Assembly (NCBI GenBank): GCA_014607495.2
Contig: CP053166.1
Span: forward strand, 9,938,455-10,002,454
Reading direction: 5' to 3'
Origin: Carposina sasakii
Taxonomy: Eukaryota; Arthropoda; Insecta; Lepidoptera; Carposinidae
DNA length: 64,000 nucleotides
Below the pieces are notes generated by a model. That model worked only from the letters and a program-made list of their open reading frames with translations. It did no database searches and was not told the DNA's origin. Position 1 is the stretch's first letter, and each line of letters begins with the position of its first letter. Of this stretch, positions 23,301-32,600 are shown one piece after another. A program made the translations under genes and the position numbers.

Positions 23301-24752
23301 CCACCTTTAGGTCTTCGTAGTCCAAGATCCAATTAAAGTGGGTAGGTTGATGCTAGAACGTTCTTCAGTTTGCGGCGAGTTTCTTCTGCCTTTTTCAGTT
23401 TCGGAACGTAGTAACTGTGTTCTTGAAGAACTTATCACGTCGGGGTCACCATTAATGTTTGTAGGTGGACAATTGACGAGGAATTGAAACGAGCCAATAT
23501 GCTTGTGTTTTCGTTTACTCTCTGTTCTGGTGTGTTCTCTTAAGACTACTGTCACTAATTATTATGTTTTTGCGACAGCGCCATCTGTCTCGATCTGCTT
23601 GAACCCCTTTGGATGGATCTTAATATGATTAGGACCTTATTTCACAGTAATACTAAAATAAGATAGAGGATAATCATCAGCGAGACAGATGGCGCTGTTC
23701 TTACATTGTTTAGGAACTAAACACCATCTTGCACATAATCTAACAGACGGTTAAGTTTTAATGGCGTTAATTATTGTCACGTGTCACACGCACACACACA
23801 CGGCTGACGCGGCTCTTTCGGTCTATGTCAGAAATCTCATGGTGTTTTTGGGTTTTCTGGAAGAAATCTATCTAGAGGATAAGCCAACCTAAATGTGAAA
23901 TATATTGGTATGCGCAATGAAAAAGGAAATGTATGTTAAGTTTTTGAATAAAAATTAGTACATATTTAAAGTAACTACCTATATATATAATAATATTATA
24001 ATTTCGTAATATTATAAATTCGTATATAATAATATTTTAATTATCATTCACAGGTACAGTAGATCCCGTAAAGAATTTGAGAAGAAGCAAGAAGAAGCGC
24101 AGAATTACCGTGCTAGCGTGGAAAACAATATGAAAGAAGTAAGTATTATTCGAATTGGTAAAAGAGCTTGGGTGTTTTTTTCGGAAATTACCAACACGCT
24201 TGCCCAGAGCCTATGTGGTGACTATGTACAAACACATACCTATGGCAGTAGCCTTGTGACGTTCCCTGGGCGGGCCTACGTCCAGTAGTGGACTGCAACT
24301 GGCTGATGTATGAGGTCTATTGAACAGCTGGATAATCGGGCAATGGGACTAATGCGAACATTCTGAAATTGTGTTTCGTAACAGAACTGGCGAGTAGCCA
24401 CGTGTGTTACTTTTGACTCCTTCATTACCTACTCCAAAACGATTTCATATAATCACATAAAACGTACATATCTCTGCATGGTCACGTTAAAGAGTCATTA
24501 CAAATCCGAGACGTGGTCAAAGTGGAAAAGCAGTGGACTAGACGGCTGATGTTTGTTATTGACTTTATTTAAGTGTAAATTGAAATTATTTTTTTATCTA
24601 CACAGCAAGCCCAAGTCAAGGCAAAGGCATGGAAGTCGAAACAGGTGAAGCGTGAGGTCCTGGCGAAGACAGAGGATGTGCCAGACTGGCATGCCATAAA
24701 CTCTTATGAAAGACAAAACGCATTTATCCGGTCACTGGATCATTATAACTGA
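8345..24752 (+). CDS. Dpy-30-motif tandem gene, copy B (exon 5 broken, LTR element in intron 7)
   Basis: This is the second paralogue. Exons are 8345-8944 (ATG, 200 codons), 9631-9810, 10166-10362, 11518-11651, exon 5 only as two relics near 12351-12470 and 14776-14975, then 15768-16014, 16695-16830, 24054-24138 and 24606-24752 (TGA). Exon sizes equal those of copy C for exons 1-4, 7 and 8. Exon 1 begins MDKHKPKESR and is rich in charged helix. The Dpy-30 motif is in exon 7. A poly(A) signal AATAAA lies at 24920. Exon 4 ends in phase 1 and exon 6 starts in phase 0, so losing exon 5 alone breaks the frame. Skipping exons 5 and 6 together would join exon 4 to exon 7 in frame. The copy is therefore either a young pseudogene or makes a protein lacking the Cys-rich module. 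Intron 7 holds a 6.9-kb BEL/Pao insertion. Exons 1-4 and 6-9 contain no stops, so the decay looks recent. Confidence 0.7.
9012..9340 (+). mobile_element. tRNA-derived SINE in intron 1 of copy B
   Basis: It has a tRNA-like head with A box TAGCTCAGTGGTTAAGA and B box AGTTCGACCC. The body GTGCCTCGGAAAACAGGCAAAAC...GCGCACACACTTGTGCAC is typical of lepidopteran SINEs. It is not a functional tRNA, because there is no matching acceptor stem. Confidence 0.7.
10858..11105 (+). repeat. Lepidopteran repeat ending CAGTGGACTGCAATAGGCTGA (copy B intron 3)
   Basis: This is the longest copy of a common module: CGTGGTGCCGGCAG, GGCGATTAAGGGTTTCCG, CACACTGCGGTCACCAACCCGCC, then TACGTCCAGCAG. Further copies or pieces are at 555-680, 5440-5675, 24195-24310, 39150-39255, 39440-39515 and, inverted, 33455-33525. 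It is probably a LINE or SINE 3' end. Confidence 0.6.
12351..12472 (+). pseudogene. Broken exon 5 relic 1 of copy B
   Basis: After an acceptor (ATCTTTTAG) the sequence reads GADRVQYEDEIG, as in exon 5 of copies A and C. It then loses internal blocks: the TCDG region is shortened by about 7 nt, which shifts the frame. The 3' end is AAG followed by GCAAGG, where copy C has AAG followed by GTATCT. Splicing at that GC, or at the GT a few bases later, leaves the wrong phase for exon 6. The relic lies upstream of a decayed LINE, and a second relic lies downstream of it. Confidence 0.65.
12990..14160 (-). pseudogene. Decayed non-LTR retrotransposon reverse transcriptase
   Basis: On the - strand, broken frames show reverse transcriptase blocks in order: ISKILEKII near 13940, LAVFLDLQKAF near 13800, a PQG-like block near 13620, and the catalytic FSYADDT near 13550. 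Stops and shifts are frequent. It separates the two exon 5 relics of copy B, so its insertion or associated recombination may have caused the exon loss. Confidence 0.6.
14776..14977 (+). pseudogene. Broken exon 5 relic 2 of copy B
   Basis: This is a second diverged copy of exon 5 (GTGACCGTGTGCAG at the start, GATTACCATCTCACCTGTGA near the end). It has small insertions and about 50 extra bases in the middle, and no open frame. It shares its 3' intronic flank with relic 1 (GGTTTTATAAG, then AATAAAGAATA), so a segment including exon and flank was duplicated. Its end is AAG then GCATGG, so the normal GT donor is absent here too. Confidence 0.6.
15003..15275 (+). repeat. Lepidopteran interspersed repeat (ATACATACATATAATCACGCC type), copy 2
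   Basis: Same element as 4754-5035. It lies just after the second exon 5 relic of copy B, starting in its ATACATACATAC microsatellite. Confidence 0.75.
16180..16615. repeat. Interspersed repeat in intron 6 of copy B
   Basis: It begins GGTGATTTTTGGTCGTCAAC and ends AACACCCTATAT. It shares almost its whole length with 52568-52950 (GGAATCTCCTCATCATCACG, CCATGGAAGCATACCTGGGAAG, GTATAGAGTACGTACCCTTCG). It has no coding frame and the family is unknown to me. Confidence 0.7.
16851..17117 (-). repeat. BEL/Pao left LTR (3' LTR of the element)
   Basis: It begins TGTTTGTAGG and ends CTAAACA in window orientation, giving the TG...CA ends of an LTR. It is a near-identical copy of 23456-23723. Inside is a long inverted repeat, ACAGCGCCATCTGTCTCG at 16970-16987 against its complement at 17075-17092. 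The last base abuts a - strand purine-rich tract (GGGGGGCAGAATA) at 17118-17132, the expected polypurine tract for plus-strand priming. Confidence 0.92.
17664..20312 (-). CDS. BEL/Pao reverse transcriptase C-terminus, RNase H and integrase
   Basis: This open frame overlaps the Gag frame by 22 nt. It starts in the reverse transcriptase palm with the catalytic box QFYMDDYLSGG near residue 15. An RNase H-like domain follows (GFSDSSNKAYGAVIY, LELCAALLLA, LWSDSSIVLAWLQ), in the pfam region called peptidase A17 in these elements. An H2C2 integrase zinc module follows (HAGPQLLLSSVRERIWP, then NKCVRCFRAKP). The integrase core has all three acidic positions (TTGLDYAGPF, LVSDNSTTFHG, GGLWEAAVKS). The last 100 residues match the C-terminal integrase domain of BEL elements (W-RRWSRDYIVTLQ, then PPCQWKLGRI). 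The annotated Met is only the first in this frame, not a real start. No stops interrupt the 880 residues, so the only visible lesion is the frame break upstream. Confidence 0.9.
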   Translation of the reverse strand: MYPAAALDIATQFYMDDYLSGGDNEQQVASIALQVNEILRGANFKLRKWKSNSNLIINHITNSDHTYQNVTNNKPIEFGDKTQKILGLAWSENLDQLVFTIKNEKVTAPITKRKVLSLISTIFDPLGLIGAVIIIAKLFIQQLFKMKLDWDVELPPDLKNEWSKFYADILKLQEIKIPRCVFISNYNNVQIHGFSDSSNKAYGAVIYMRTVDKLDNIQVNILYSKSRVAPIKLQTIPRLELCAALLLATHVNKVKNALKCEVNEINLWSDSSIVLAWLQNPNLKLNCFVNNRVSKILSLTNKTDWRWVRSNENPADLLSRGVEPKYLDATKLWWHGPSWLSQPRTTWPENNTKLYDDNVPEIDNSLSCSLPIQLKTNSTLQYLFNRWSSEVKLTHVLCYILRFIHNCKYKVRTLHPEKGLAGPLSPTEISRSLHTLIKHSQIESFPFPNEYNNLLKNQPLPNSSKLLSLQPFMKDGVIRVGGRIGLSKYPYNKKHPPLLHHEHVLTTLIMIGEHKRLLHAGPQLLLSSVRERIWPTKGKLLARKIVNKCVRCFRAKPKTTIPIMGNLPASRINPSPPFHTTGLDYAGPFNVRDRRGRGYKITKCYIAVFICLVTKAIHLELITGLESAAFLAALRRFIARRGRPGELVSDNSTTFHGADNELKVLYTFLNENSTKLSSYCADEGIKWKFIPVYTPHMGGLWEAAVKSCKYHMKRILGVALLTYEEFVTILTQIESILNSRPLYPISSTEPDLPILTPAHFLIGRTLTSLPDHDYTDVPLNRLTHFQQLQQITQDFWRRWSRDYIVTLQERTKWRSARGPSLAAGTIVLVRDDRLPPCQWKLGRITATQPGRDGIARVAVIDTANGTIKRAFNNICPMPLSET
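20291..22984 (-). CDS. BEL/Pao Gag-protease-reverse transcriptase (N-terminal part)
   Basis: The product is 897 residues starting MSDSDNDSVD. A helical Gag region comes first, with the DUF1759-type motif LPTFSGDVKTWLEFRDTF near residue 140. Three Cys/His knuckles follow (CPVCSGPHYITQC, CYNCLSSTHNFINC, CRLCKRKHHTLLH) around residues 345-415. An aspartic protease active site, LLDSGSQSNFI, lies near 500. The fingers and part of the palm of a BEL-type reverse transcriptase follow (VVFDASCKTSSGLSLND near 800). The frame ends within the palm, just before the catalytic YMDD box, which continues in the overlapping -strand frame. This reads as one small indel in an otherwise continuous polyprotein, though a programmed shift cannot be excluded by eye. 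The product would make virus-like particles and copy the element's RNA in the cytoplasm. Confidence 0.9.
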   Translation of the reverse strand: MSDSDNDSVDVREKEAMKHLISKRGVIKRKLTIFKKFIEGVDPKRLTAELIIDIKLRLERLPILYEEFCNIQDCIETTLSDETLDLQMTEREAFEQSFYGISAKAKFMVDPDSKPKGEIPPSAPVPSVNSESIKLPEISLPTFSGDVKTWLEFRDTFEALVNQSKMQPIIKFKYLRSSLQGGALEVISSLDYTNESYSLAWQLLCERYNNTRLLVFHHMHALFDIASVQSTSASLRNLHDNTTKHMRSLRSLNIPVENWDLIVIYFLQNKLEPKLRSKWEERINTKKLPTLQDFRAFLRDRADLLDTTGSAERADNGRDVASTSSVSTGPSRKAMVTTSSEQKVRSRPFTKCPVCSGPHYITQCQKFLALNITVRAQTVNKLRLCYNCLSSTHNFINCRASTCRLCKRKHHTLLHRTDMYPSKQHTDNQPQHSYTKEQTYYNLPTPNINANNNESTHTTLTSNIQTNQQSNSTTQQPTLVILSTAQVLIQDRYNQPKQLRALLDSGSQSNFITECAYKKLQLDKKPVNLQVVGFNNSASNVQHYCNINLSSIHSNYNAQMSCFIVPSICNLNIKLSDNNQLPIPARFMSHLADNEFCSPGEVDIIIGAEQFYNLLCIGQHKLGEGLPIMQRTRLGWVISGPVLAQSLPSASSVRCNYITDSQLEKFWEIEEGSLPNLSYDEKQCEEIFLKTHTRNSDGNFVVELPLNSSPKSLGKSRHIAHRRFKNLELKLQRNPNLKNNYVEFMREFESSHHMIKVDDIYNGLCNFLPHHAVTRESSTTPLRVVFDASCKTSSGLSLNDIQYKGAIKQDELIDILLRFRTYRYVVSADIEKMYRNIQLNKNQHSLQYILWRENPNERLQTYALTTLSFGLKAAPHIATRCLLQLSLENKTCTQQLR
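22985..23455 (-). other. BEL/Pao 5' leader
   Basis: This is untranslated space between the 5' LTR and the Gag start. It holds the primer binding site at its LTR end and presumably the packaging signal. I see no conserved frame in it. Confidence 0.6.
23456..23723 (-). repeat. BEL/Pao right LTR (5' LTR of the element)
   Basis: This is the direct-repeat partner of 16851-17117, 268 bp long against 267. It would hold the element's promoter on the - strand. The - strand sequence just inside it (23435-23451) reads TGGTGACCCCGACGTGA, which has the TGG start of a primer binding site complementary to a tRNA 3' CCA end. I do not assign the tRNA. Confidence 0.92.
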
Positions 24753-26685
24753 AAAGATGGCGGCTTGCCACGTGTTGTTAGGTTATCTATATTTTAATTT
24801 TGTTAAGCTTTTAATTTGTTTTTATCTAGTTATGGCACCTACCTGCTTGTAACAGTATTATTAACTTATTTAGATTAATATACTCTTTGTAATTGTCTTT
24901 ACGTTCTAGTTTTTTAGTAAATAAATATTTTTCAACTTGTTATTTATTACTATTATTTTCCAAGTGCTAGAGTTACGGGTAGCACCTGGCACAGGTGACC
25001 TGGGCATAGAGGAATAAAGATTTCTGGGTACCTCTGGTATGTGAGCGGGGCCTAGATGACAAGCCGCAGACGTCAGTGTACGTGTTGCATATTTGTATCC
25101 AGTACACTTAGAATAATGATTCGCGATTGTACAACGGAAGTGCGACAAACAGTTACCCGACGGACATTTGACCGACAGAATTTTTTACCGATATTAATTT
25201 TAGAAGACATTACTTTTGCCCGAAGAATCTTTAACCATTCGCTCCGCTCTGTAGACGGCGTAATCATAAATTCAGCAACAAACAGTACATATGCCAAAAG
25301 AATATACTTAGTATGCCGTACACGCTGTACCCAAGCTAGAACCTCCAGTTTTTTTATTTTTATATTTTCGCAGTAAAATATCTATTAGCATAGTGAAATT
25401 GTGTAAAAAGTATAAAATACAATGTATAAAAGAGAGACTAGAGATCTCATACCATCAGTAAGTATCTCATAATCATAATTATGAAATATCAACATAAAAG
25501 TCATATTGAATAATAAACGACATTCACTGTTGCCGCCGATACAAAAAATAGTTCCCCGTGGTGCAGATTTTGTAGTATGTGAATTTATTATTATTATTAT
25601 GATAGGTGCACATTAGAAATTCCCATGAAATAGAGGTAAATTAGTGCCAAAGGATAATGTGCAAACATGTATGAGTACCGATGAGTAACAAGCAGAACTT
25701 TATCGTTGGAAAGCTCTTTTTGTGACTACTATTGTTACTTGATTCTCAAATCGTTGTGTGAAAAAGTTATAGTGAAAAGAAATCTTAAAAAACTAGCATA
25801 AAAAAGTTTTTTCCTTTTTTACTTAAAAGACAAGTTTTTGTGAATTCATAGTCACTGAAAGCGCTTTCCAACGATATTTGTCTGGTCTAATTTTCCTTAA
25901 TTTGGGTAACAGTTAAGCAGTTGGCAACATAATCAATCTACACGATGATTATCATGTCAGTCATGACATCAGTCATGATTAAGACGCTGTGATTAGACAA
26001 AAGAGGCATTTTAGAAACGTTTAATTAAATACTTGTCCGATTACCACAGCTCTAATTCACGCATTCACGGAGGTATTATTTATTGATAGTGCGGAATCTT
26101 AGTCTGAATGCAGTGAAGACTCGGAAGACTCATCATTAATCTATGGCAGCAAATGGCAGCAAAGTAATACTATAATTAACACAGATAATGTGGTCATACC
26201 CATAGTAATTAGAGCCATCACTAGAATGGACTATTTGGTGAAATGGGTAAAATGCACCCCTATATGGCAATATCATGTAGGGGAACTATGCCGTTCTAGG
26301 CCCGTGGCAAATTTATCGGATGCACCGTTTTGTTGGGGGTCCTTTGACCGGGGGGGCCATCCGGCTCGGCATCGTGGCATTTCGCCGATCCTACCGGACC
26401 CTCAGACTGTACCCTACCGTACTATGCATGCCATGTCCCTTATCGTCCCCTAACTCCCCTAATCATGAAATTACATAATCATGACCTCAATCATGACATA
26501 ATGATGTGATGATGACATCTTTCATATTTACGTCACGTGGTAACGTCCGTTACGTCATATTTTTTTGCATGATTTTTGTACTTTTGTGATTTTGTATCCA
26601 TTATTATTTTATATTAATTTTATTTTAACTATTTTGGGAACATCTTTACTATATCAAACACTGAAACTACCTACAAATAGTCGAT
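24753..26685. other. Spacer between copies B and C
   Basis: It contains the copy B poly(A) signal (24920), an imperfect inverted repeat around 25702-25885 (TATCGTTGGAAAGC and its complement), TCATGAC-rich repeats near 25950 and 26470, and a GC-rich patch at 26270-26450 of unknown origin. No supported gene. Confidence 0.5.
24920..24925 (+). terminator. Poly(A) signal of copy B
   Basis: AATAAA lies about 170 bp after the stop codon, in the context TTTTTAGTAAATAAATATTTTTC. This resembles the copy C site (GCAATAAATATTTTTTATAG), so the two 3' ends are homologous. Confidence 0.6.
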
Positions 26686-29600
26686 ATGGAAAAATATAAA
26701 CCGAAAGAAACTATAAAAGATGAAATGGAAATTCCCAAGGAATTCGCGTACCGATTGCGGGACTTCGAGCTGCAGAATGAGGTTCACTTACTAATCCACA
26801 ACAAGGTCGAAGAAAACATAAAGAAATACGTTAACAAGATGCACAACGTTAAGTTAACTGAGGGCCAGTATCACTGTTACTTTGGCGACGTGAAAATCTT
26901 AATCAACAGCTTTATAACCTGCTGGTCGGTAGTAATAGATGAAATAATTAGGGAGGCCGATCGGCTGGCACATACTGCCACGCAGGAGGATCTACTGACG
27001 CTGCTAAATCAAACCGTCGTCCTACAACAATCTAGACAGTGCAGTTTTGCCAAAGAGTTTCTACCTGCTAAAACTGATGCCGAAAGAGAGATCTATGAAG
27101 ACATTGAAACCAAATATGAAGTGTACATGGCAGAACTAAACAAACTAAGAGACGAGATACTCACGTACGACAAATATTATAAAGTTGATAATTTCCGGAA
27201 AAAACATTTCTATGTACTGATTCAGAGTGAATCAGAGATGTTTGCGTTCGCGCAGCTTTTCTTAGCTGTAAAGGTCTCGGAGCACGTTAGTTACATTACT
27301 AGAATAATAAATAATACCAAATTTCAGCGATAACTACTTAGATCACATCTGAGTCCAATATAAGTACCTAATCTGAATCAGATCTATATTTAGGTTGAAT
27401 TGTAGCTTAAACGTTAACTAATAGCTAATTATTAGCTGGTATTTATGTATGTAGTATATCTACTTACATACCTACCTAAGTTTCTTATATTATATGTAAA
27501 TCCGTCTGCAGCATTATGTTAAAGTATATTTAAATACCTAAATAGGTCTTTTAAAATATCACGATTATTTTTTATATATTTTTTTTTTTTAAGCTTTACG
27601 CAATTCGCGTGAGTTTAGAAGAGATTCTCCTTCGAATAACGAAGGAGGGTGAAAAAATGCAGTGTCATGAAAATAAAAGAATTGTAAAACTGCTCAATGA
27701 GCTTTACGACAGGAACACAGAACTGAGGGAGCTGTCGCGGTTAGAGCATCGACGATCTGTCGATATGGCTGAAGTAAGTGAAGCTATACTGAAGATAGGT
27801 ACTTAAAAGTGTTACAAACTCCAAACCAAACTCCGTGCATGTCGTAAAATTTAACTAAGATAATTTAGGGCCGTTCTCTCAGGCGATAAGCTAGCAAATT
27901 ATCGCTGTTCCTTTACATCGGATCTGTCTACCATCTTGCAATTCTATAGACTTAGACAAAATAAATTATTACCATAGAGGAATAAGATGTCATAGAGTGC
28001 TAATGTCATACTAATTTTACTGTTTCGATGCACCATTAGACTTTTCGGTGCTTCACAATTCCAGTCCTTGACACTTAGATTCTATTAGTGTAATGTATAG
28101 TAATGTACTACATTACTAATGCATTGTAACGTATAGTAATGCAATCTAAGTGTCGAGAACTGGAATTGTGAGGCACCAAAAAGTCTAATGGTGCATAGAA
28201 ACTATTAGTATGACATTAGCACTCTATGTCTACATCTTATTTCTTTATGCTATTACAGGTTCTAAAAGCTATTGAGTTGGTCAGGGAAAAGATCGTTCAA
28301 AATAAACAAGATGTGACATTACCTAGAATCGAAGAAGAGATTGCATATTGGAAGACTAGGATTGAAGGATTCAACGTTTTAGAAGCAGATTACAAAGAAC
28401 TGAACGGTCACATGGAAAACGTTGCAGAACAGGAAAGGCAGTTTCTTTCGAAAATGTAAGATTATTTACATTAAAAACAAACTGCGTCTATATAGGTAGG
28501 TGTAGCTAGCCACTTTCTATGTACTTATCTAAATGGTTTCCAAAACCTATGTCTGAATCTTAAATGAGTGCCTTTGCGTGACACTTTGGATTGTAGAGAA
28601 AAATTCAGTTGGAGTTGTTCAATTGACCGACCAACAGATTTTCAACCAAAGGAGATTATAACATTATTTATTCAAATCTTGAGAATACCGACTTCTTGAG
28701 AATGTGGCCAATTTTTTGTACTTCTCCCATTTTACATCCTTATCTCTTTTACACAAAGGTATTCTTCTTTACAGTGCTCTAGAACAGACACAAGAAAGGA
28801 TTGATTGCTGGGATAATATAGGAGAAAATTACAGTGAAAAAAGAGAAGAATTGGAATGTAAAATAAATAAAGCAGCATTGGCTGTCATGTCTTTTTTCAC
28901 TGTTAGAGGTGAGCCAATTTTATGATACTTTAAAATGGCCTAAAATTATAATTAACAAAAATCAACATACCACCAACTAGGAAGCGACAAATAATAGGTA
29001 TCTGCATTTATCACTGATGCGATGACTGACTGACTTAGACTCAGGTATAATAATAATAATAATAAGCCCGCAGGGCAGCTTGTGGCGAGCTGTTGGGAGG
29101 TAGCGTTCCCACGGACCTGAAGTACTCCCGGGGGAAGACCCTGTTCCTCATCTCTGGCACCGGAGTGAGGTCTGACGAGGAACAGTTCCCCCACCTCTGC
29201 CTTGCCTTCGCCGGCCGGGCAGAGTGGAGTCGCGAGAGCTATGACAGCTCGAGGGTGGACGTGCCCGTCAGTAAGTGGCGAGTTGGCTTTGGTTTAAAGT
29301 CCAGGGGCACCCCTCCACCCTAGCCGCTCACCAAATGTTGCCCCCTTTGTCGCTCCATGCGTGCGGCCGTTTCAGGGGGCCCATGAAATGAGTCGGCGAG
29401 TCACCGCCTGCCACCAAACAATTATGAGACTTGGTTGTAATGGCAGGCGTCCGTTAGTCTCCTTCAATAGCCCAGTTACCCAACATTCAGCCCCATAGCC
29501 CATGACCTTTGTTTCCATCGCATGACATAGATCTGCACTCCAATCTTGCACATGGCGGGGACCATCGCCGGATGTATCATATTGTGCGGTCGGCGATGGT

Positions 29601-32600
29601 ATCCGCCATGTGTATCCCACACAATATTAAAGTTCTCTAAAAAGGGCCTCTACATCTTGGCCACGGCCCGATGCACGCCTCTCAAAGGACCGGGACTCTG
29701 TAGTCCCGAGAATTTAAACAGAGATACAATAATAATAATAATAATTGTTTATTTGTACCAAATTACAGACACTAGAAAAATAGAGGCCCTGTGGCCTATG
29801 CTAGTTAGTTATAACTGTGTTACAGGCCACAGTGATCCCCTTAATGTACATATCAATGTGTATACAGGCACTAGAAAATGAAATAAACTTTTTTAAATTT
29901 TTAAATTATTATTACATTAGATTAAAGGTATACCTATAGTTGTGTGACTATGCCTAACACCCCGTCGAAGACAGGTCGATGGGTCTTAAAATTTTCTGTA
30001 TGTGTTGGAGAAGGGGTCATAGACACAGTAATATTATCTCTCGATCGAATCGATAGAGGTTCATTCATCAACACGTTCGCTCCAATAGGAAGCATTTTTT
30101 TTGTTTGCGTATTCGCCACTTGATAAAGTACAACACTATTGGTGGGAGTTTTGCGACAGCGAACTGTTACATACTCCAAACTCTGAAATTCATCCCCCTT
30201 TTTCGAAATCCTACCAGTCCCTCATATTTGAACCTTGCATCATCCTAAACCTCGGCATTTCAAAATCAACTCCTGAAGCCAATGCCATCTTCAATCTGGA
30301 GATGACTAATAACTGGCAGAGCTATATGCCAATTTTTACTGATGCCTCTAGACCCTCTGAGAAGGGAAACGTTGGTGCCGCGGTTTGGATTCCCACTCCT
30401 CAGTGTTTACTGGCGAGGCTACTGCTATCCTTGAAGCCATACAATATTCCCTTTCCTATAAATTAAAATCTATTATCCTATCCGATTCCCTGAGCACCCT
30501 CCAGTCAATTTTATCAAACCCTTTTAGATCAAAGTCAAATTTTCCTATCATTCTGGATATCAGGGAAGCCCTGTACAACTGCCACCTGCAGAATATCCAT
30601 ATTGTTCTGGCTTGGATTCCTAGTCACAGAGGTATTGTCGGTAATGAGACGGTCGACGGACTTGCACAGTCTGCTTCTCAGATAGGAGTACTTGACCACA
30701 GTCTTATATTCAGTCACGATCTCTTGGAACACTCCAAATATCGCCTCACAACAACGTGGCAAAATACCTGGGATGACATTAGACTGCTCAAAGGGAAACA
30801 CTATGGTGATATCCAGGAAGTTATACCTTGCAATCATGGTTTTTCCGATATAAAAAGGCTAGCAAGACAGTCACTTCCACAATTTGCCGCCTTCGTCTGG
30901 GCCACTCATGCACACCTGTCCATCTGGCTAAAATTAAAATTAGAGATAATTCCTTATGCGAATGTGGTCTAGCAGATGGCACCGCAGACCATATATTTTT
31001 CAATTGTCCCAACATATCTCCATCCCTATATCACTCCCTCCCTCCAGAAATTCCTCTCCCTACTAATATGAAAACTGTGTTATCCCTTGTCAAGTCCCCC
31101 TTTATTAAAATTTTGGCTCATTTTATCAAAATTAATAATATTAGGCTGTAATATTTAATATACTTAGTTTTTTATCTATGTATATTACTCTCCAATCCTC
31201 CCTAATGTTTATATATGTATGTATGTTCCTTTATATGTATTGATATGTTAGTTTATTATAAATTTTAACAAAAGTAGTTTGTGTATGTCGATCTGTAACA
31301 TAAGTGTGGTGTTTTTTTTTATAGGTACAGTCCTGTATATCACAACAGAACTCCTGTTTTAAGTTTATTTTTATTATTTACCGACCAATCTCCAGCGTGA
31401 TTTTTCCTCTCTACGTGACATTGGCGGAATTATTGTGCCCAACACATGTTATGAGGCAAAAAAAAAGAAAAAAAATACATACTCCAAATATATATTTATT
31501 GCTGAATTGCACCAATTCCATTTTGTAGTAAATAATAAGATGCAGATCAGCAATAAAGTACTATATATTTTCCCTACCGACTAACATCGAGTTAGTCAGT
31601 ATCATCTCTTGCCGAATTGCTGCCCAGCTACGGACTGGTTTCCCTTCCTGTCGGCCTGGTGCATCAATCAAGAGCTCTGGTAGTCCACTCCACCGTGGAG
31701 ATTGTGAAAGTAAAGCTGTGCCTATACTATATAACGTGTAATAGATACAGTGTTTAAATAATAAACTTAGTGTGGTGAGAAAACCTTGTTTTTTTTAAAA
31801 AACAAGTCCGGCCGCCCTCCTAACAGAACGTCATTGCCAAACGGTACATTAAATTGTCTAAGTACACAGGGAAAATTTACGCGAGACACTGACCATGAAA
31901 AAATATTACATCCCGGTTTGATATATCAATTTGATACATTTTATTACAATAAAATGCAATTTATTTATTTCTACACAACTCACAGTTCGTGACAACAGTG
32001 TTTACATAAAACATTACTGGTTTTTCTGAACACTGCCGTCATCCCTCTTCAAGCACAAAAAAAAGCCAAAACTATAAATAAAAAGCTACAACACACCTAC
32101 TTATCCTGCATCTAACATTACAATTTAATATACTTACCTACTATTCACCGAGCGAGACGTACCATCCAATTCGTCCAGTCCTGAAAAATTACTTACTATT
32201 TAACAAGTTAGTTGAGTTATTTACTAATCGTTTTAGGAGCTGACAGAATCCATTACAAAGACCAGATAGGAACTCACACTTTCTGCGACTACGGTCACCA
32301 GGTTTACCACTTGGAATACAATCTGACTGATTACCATCTGACGTGTGAGGGCGGCAAGCAAAAGGTATCTAAAGTCAACGTGCATTTAGTTTATAATACC
32401 CAAAACTTAAATGTAGTTTCAGAATTGCAGGAAGAAATGTTTACGAAGCTTGGTTTTTATCTCTTAGGGTGTTATTATACAAAACTACGTCTAATGTTAA
32501 ACAGTGTTTAAAAAGTTTAACACCAAAGATTTTTTTCAAAGTTGATTTTAAAATTTCATTTAGTAGTCTCCTTGTGACCTACTTAGTATGCTGTTAAAAT

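Larger units (their letters stand above)
16851..23723 (-). mobile_element. BEL/Pao-type LTR retrotransposon in intron 7 of copy B
   Basis: This is a full-length element of 6873 bp bounded by direct repeats at 16851-17117 and 23456-23723. Flanking CCATC occurs just before the left LTR (16846-16850) and just after the right LTR (23724-23728), so the target-site duplication is 5 bp. Coding is on the - strand, so the right LTR is the 5' LTR. A tRNA-like primer site TGGTGACCCCGACG (- strand) sits 4 nt inside the 5' LTR, and a purine tract abuts the 3' LTR. Gag-protease-RT, then RT/RNase H-integrase, are in two overlapping frames, where BEL/Pao elements normally have one. No envelope-like frame is visible. 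The LTRs differ by very little (one C is missing near 17002), which implies recent insertion. The element is antisense to its host gene. Confidence 0.93.
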
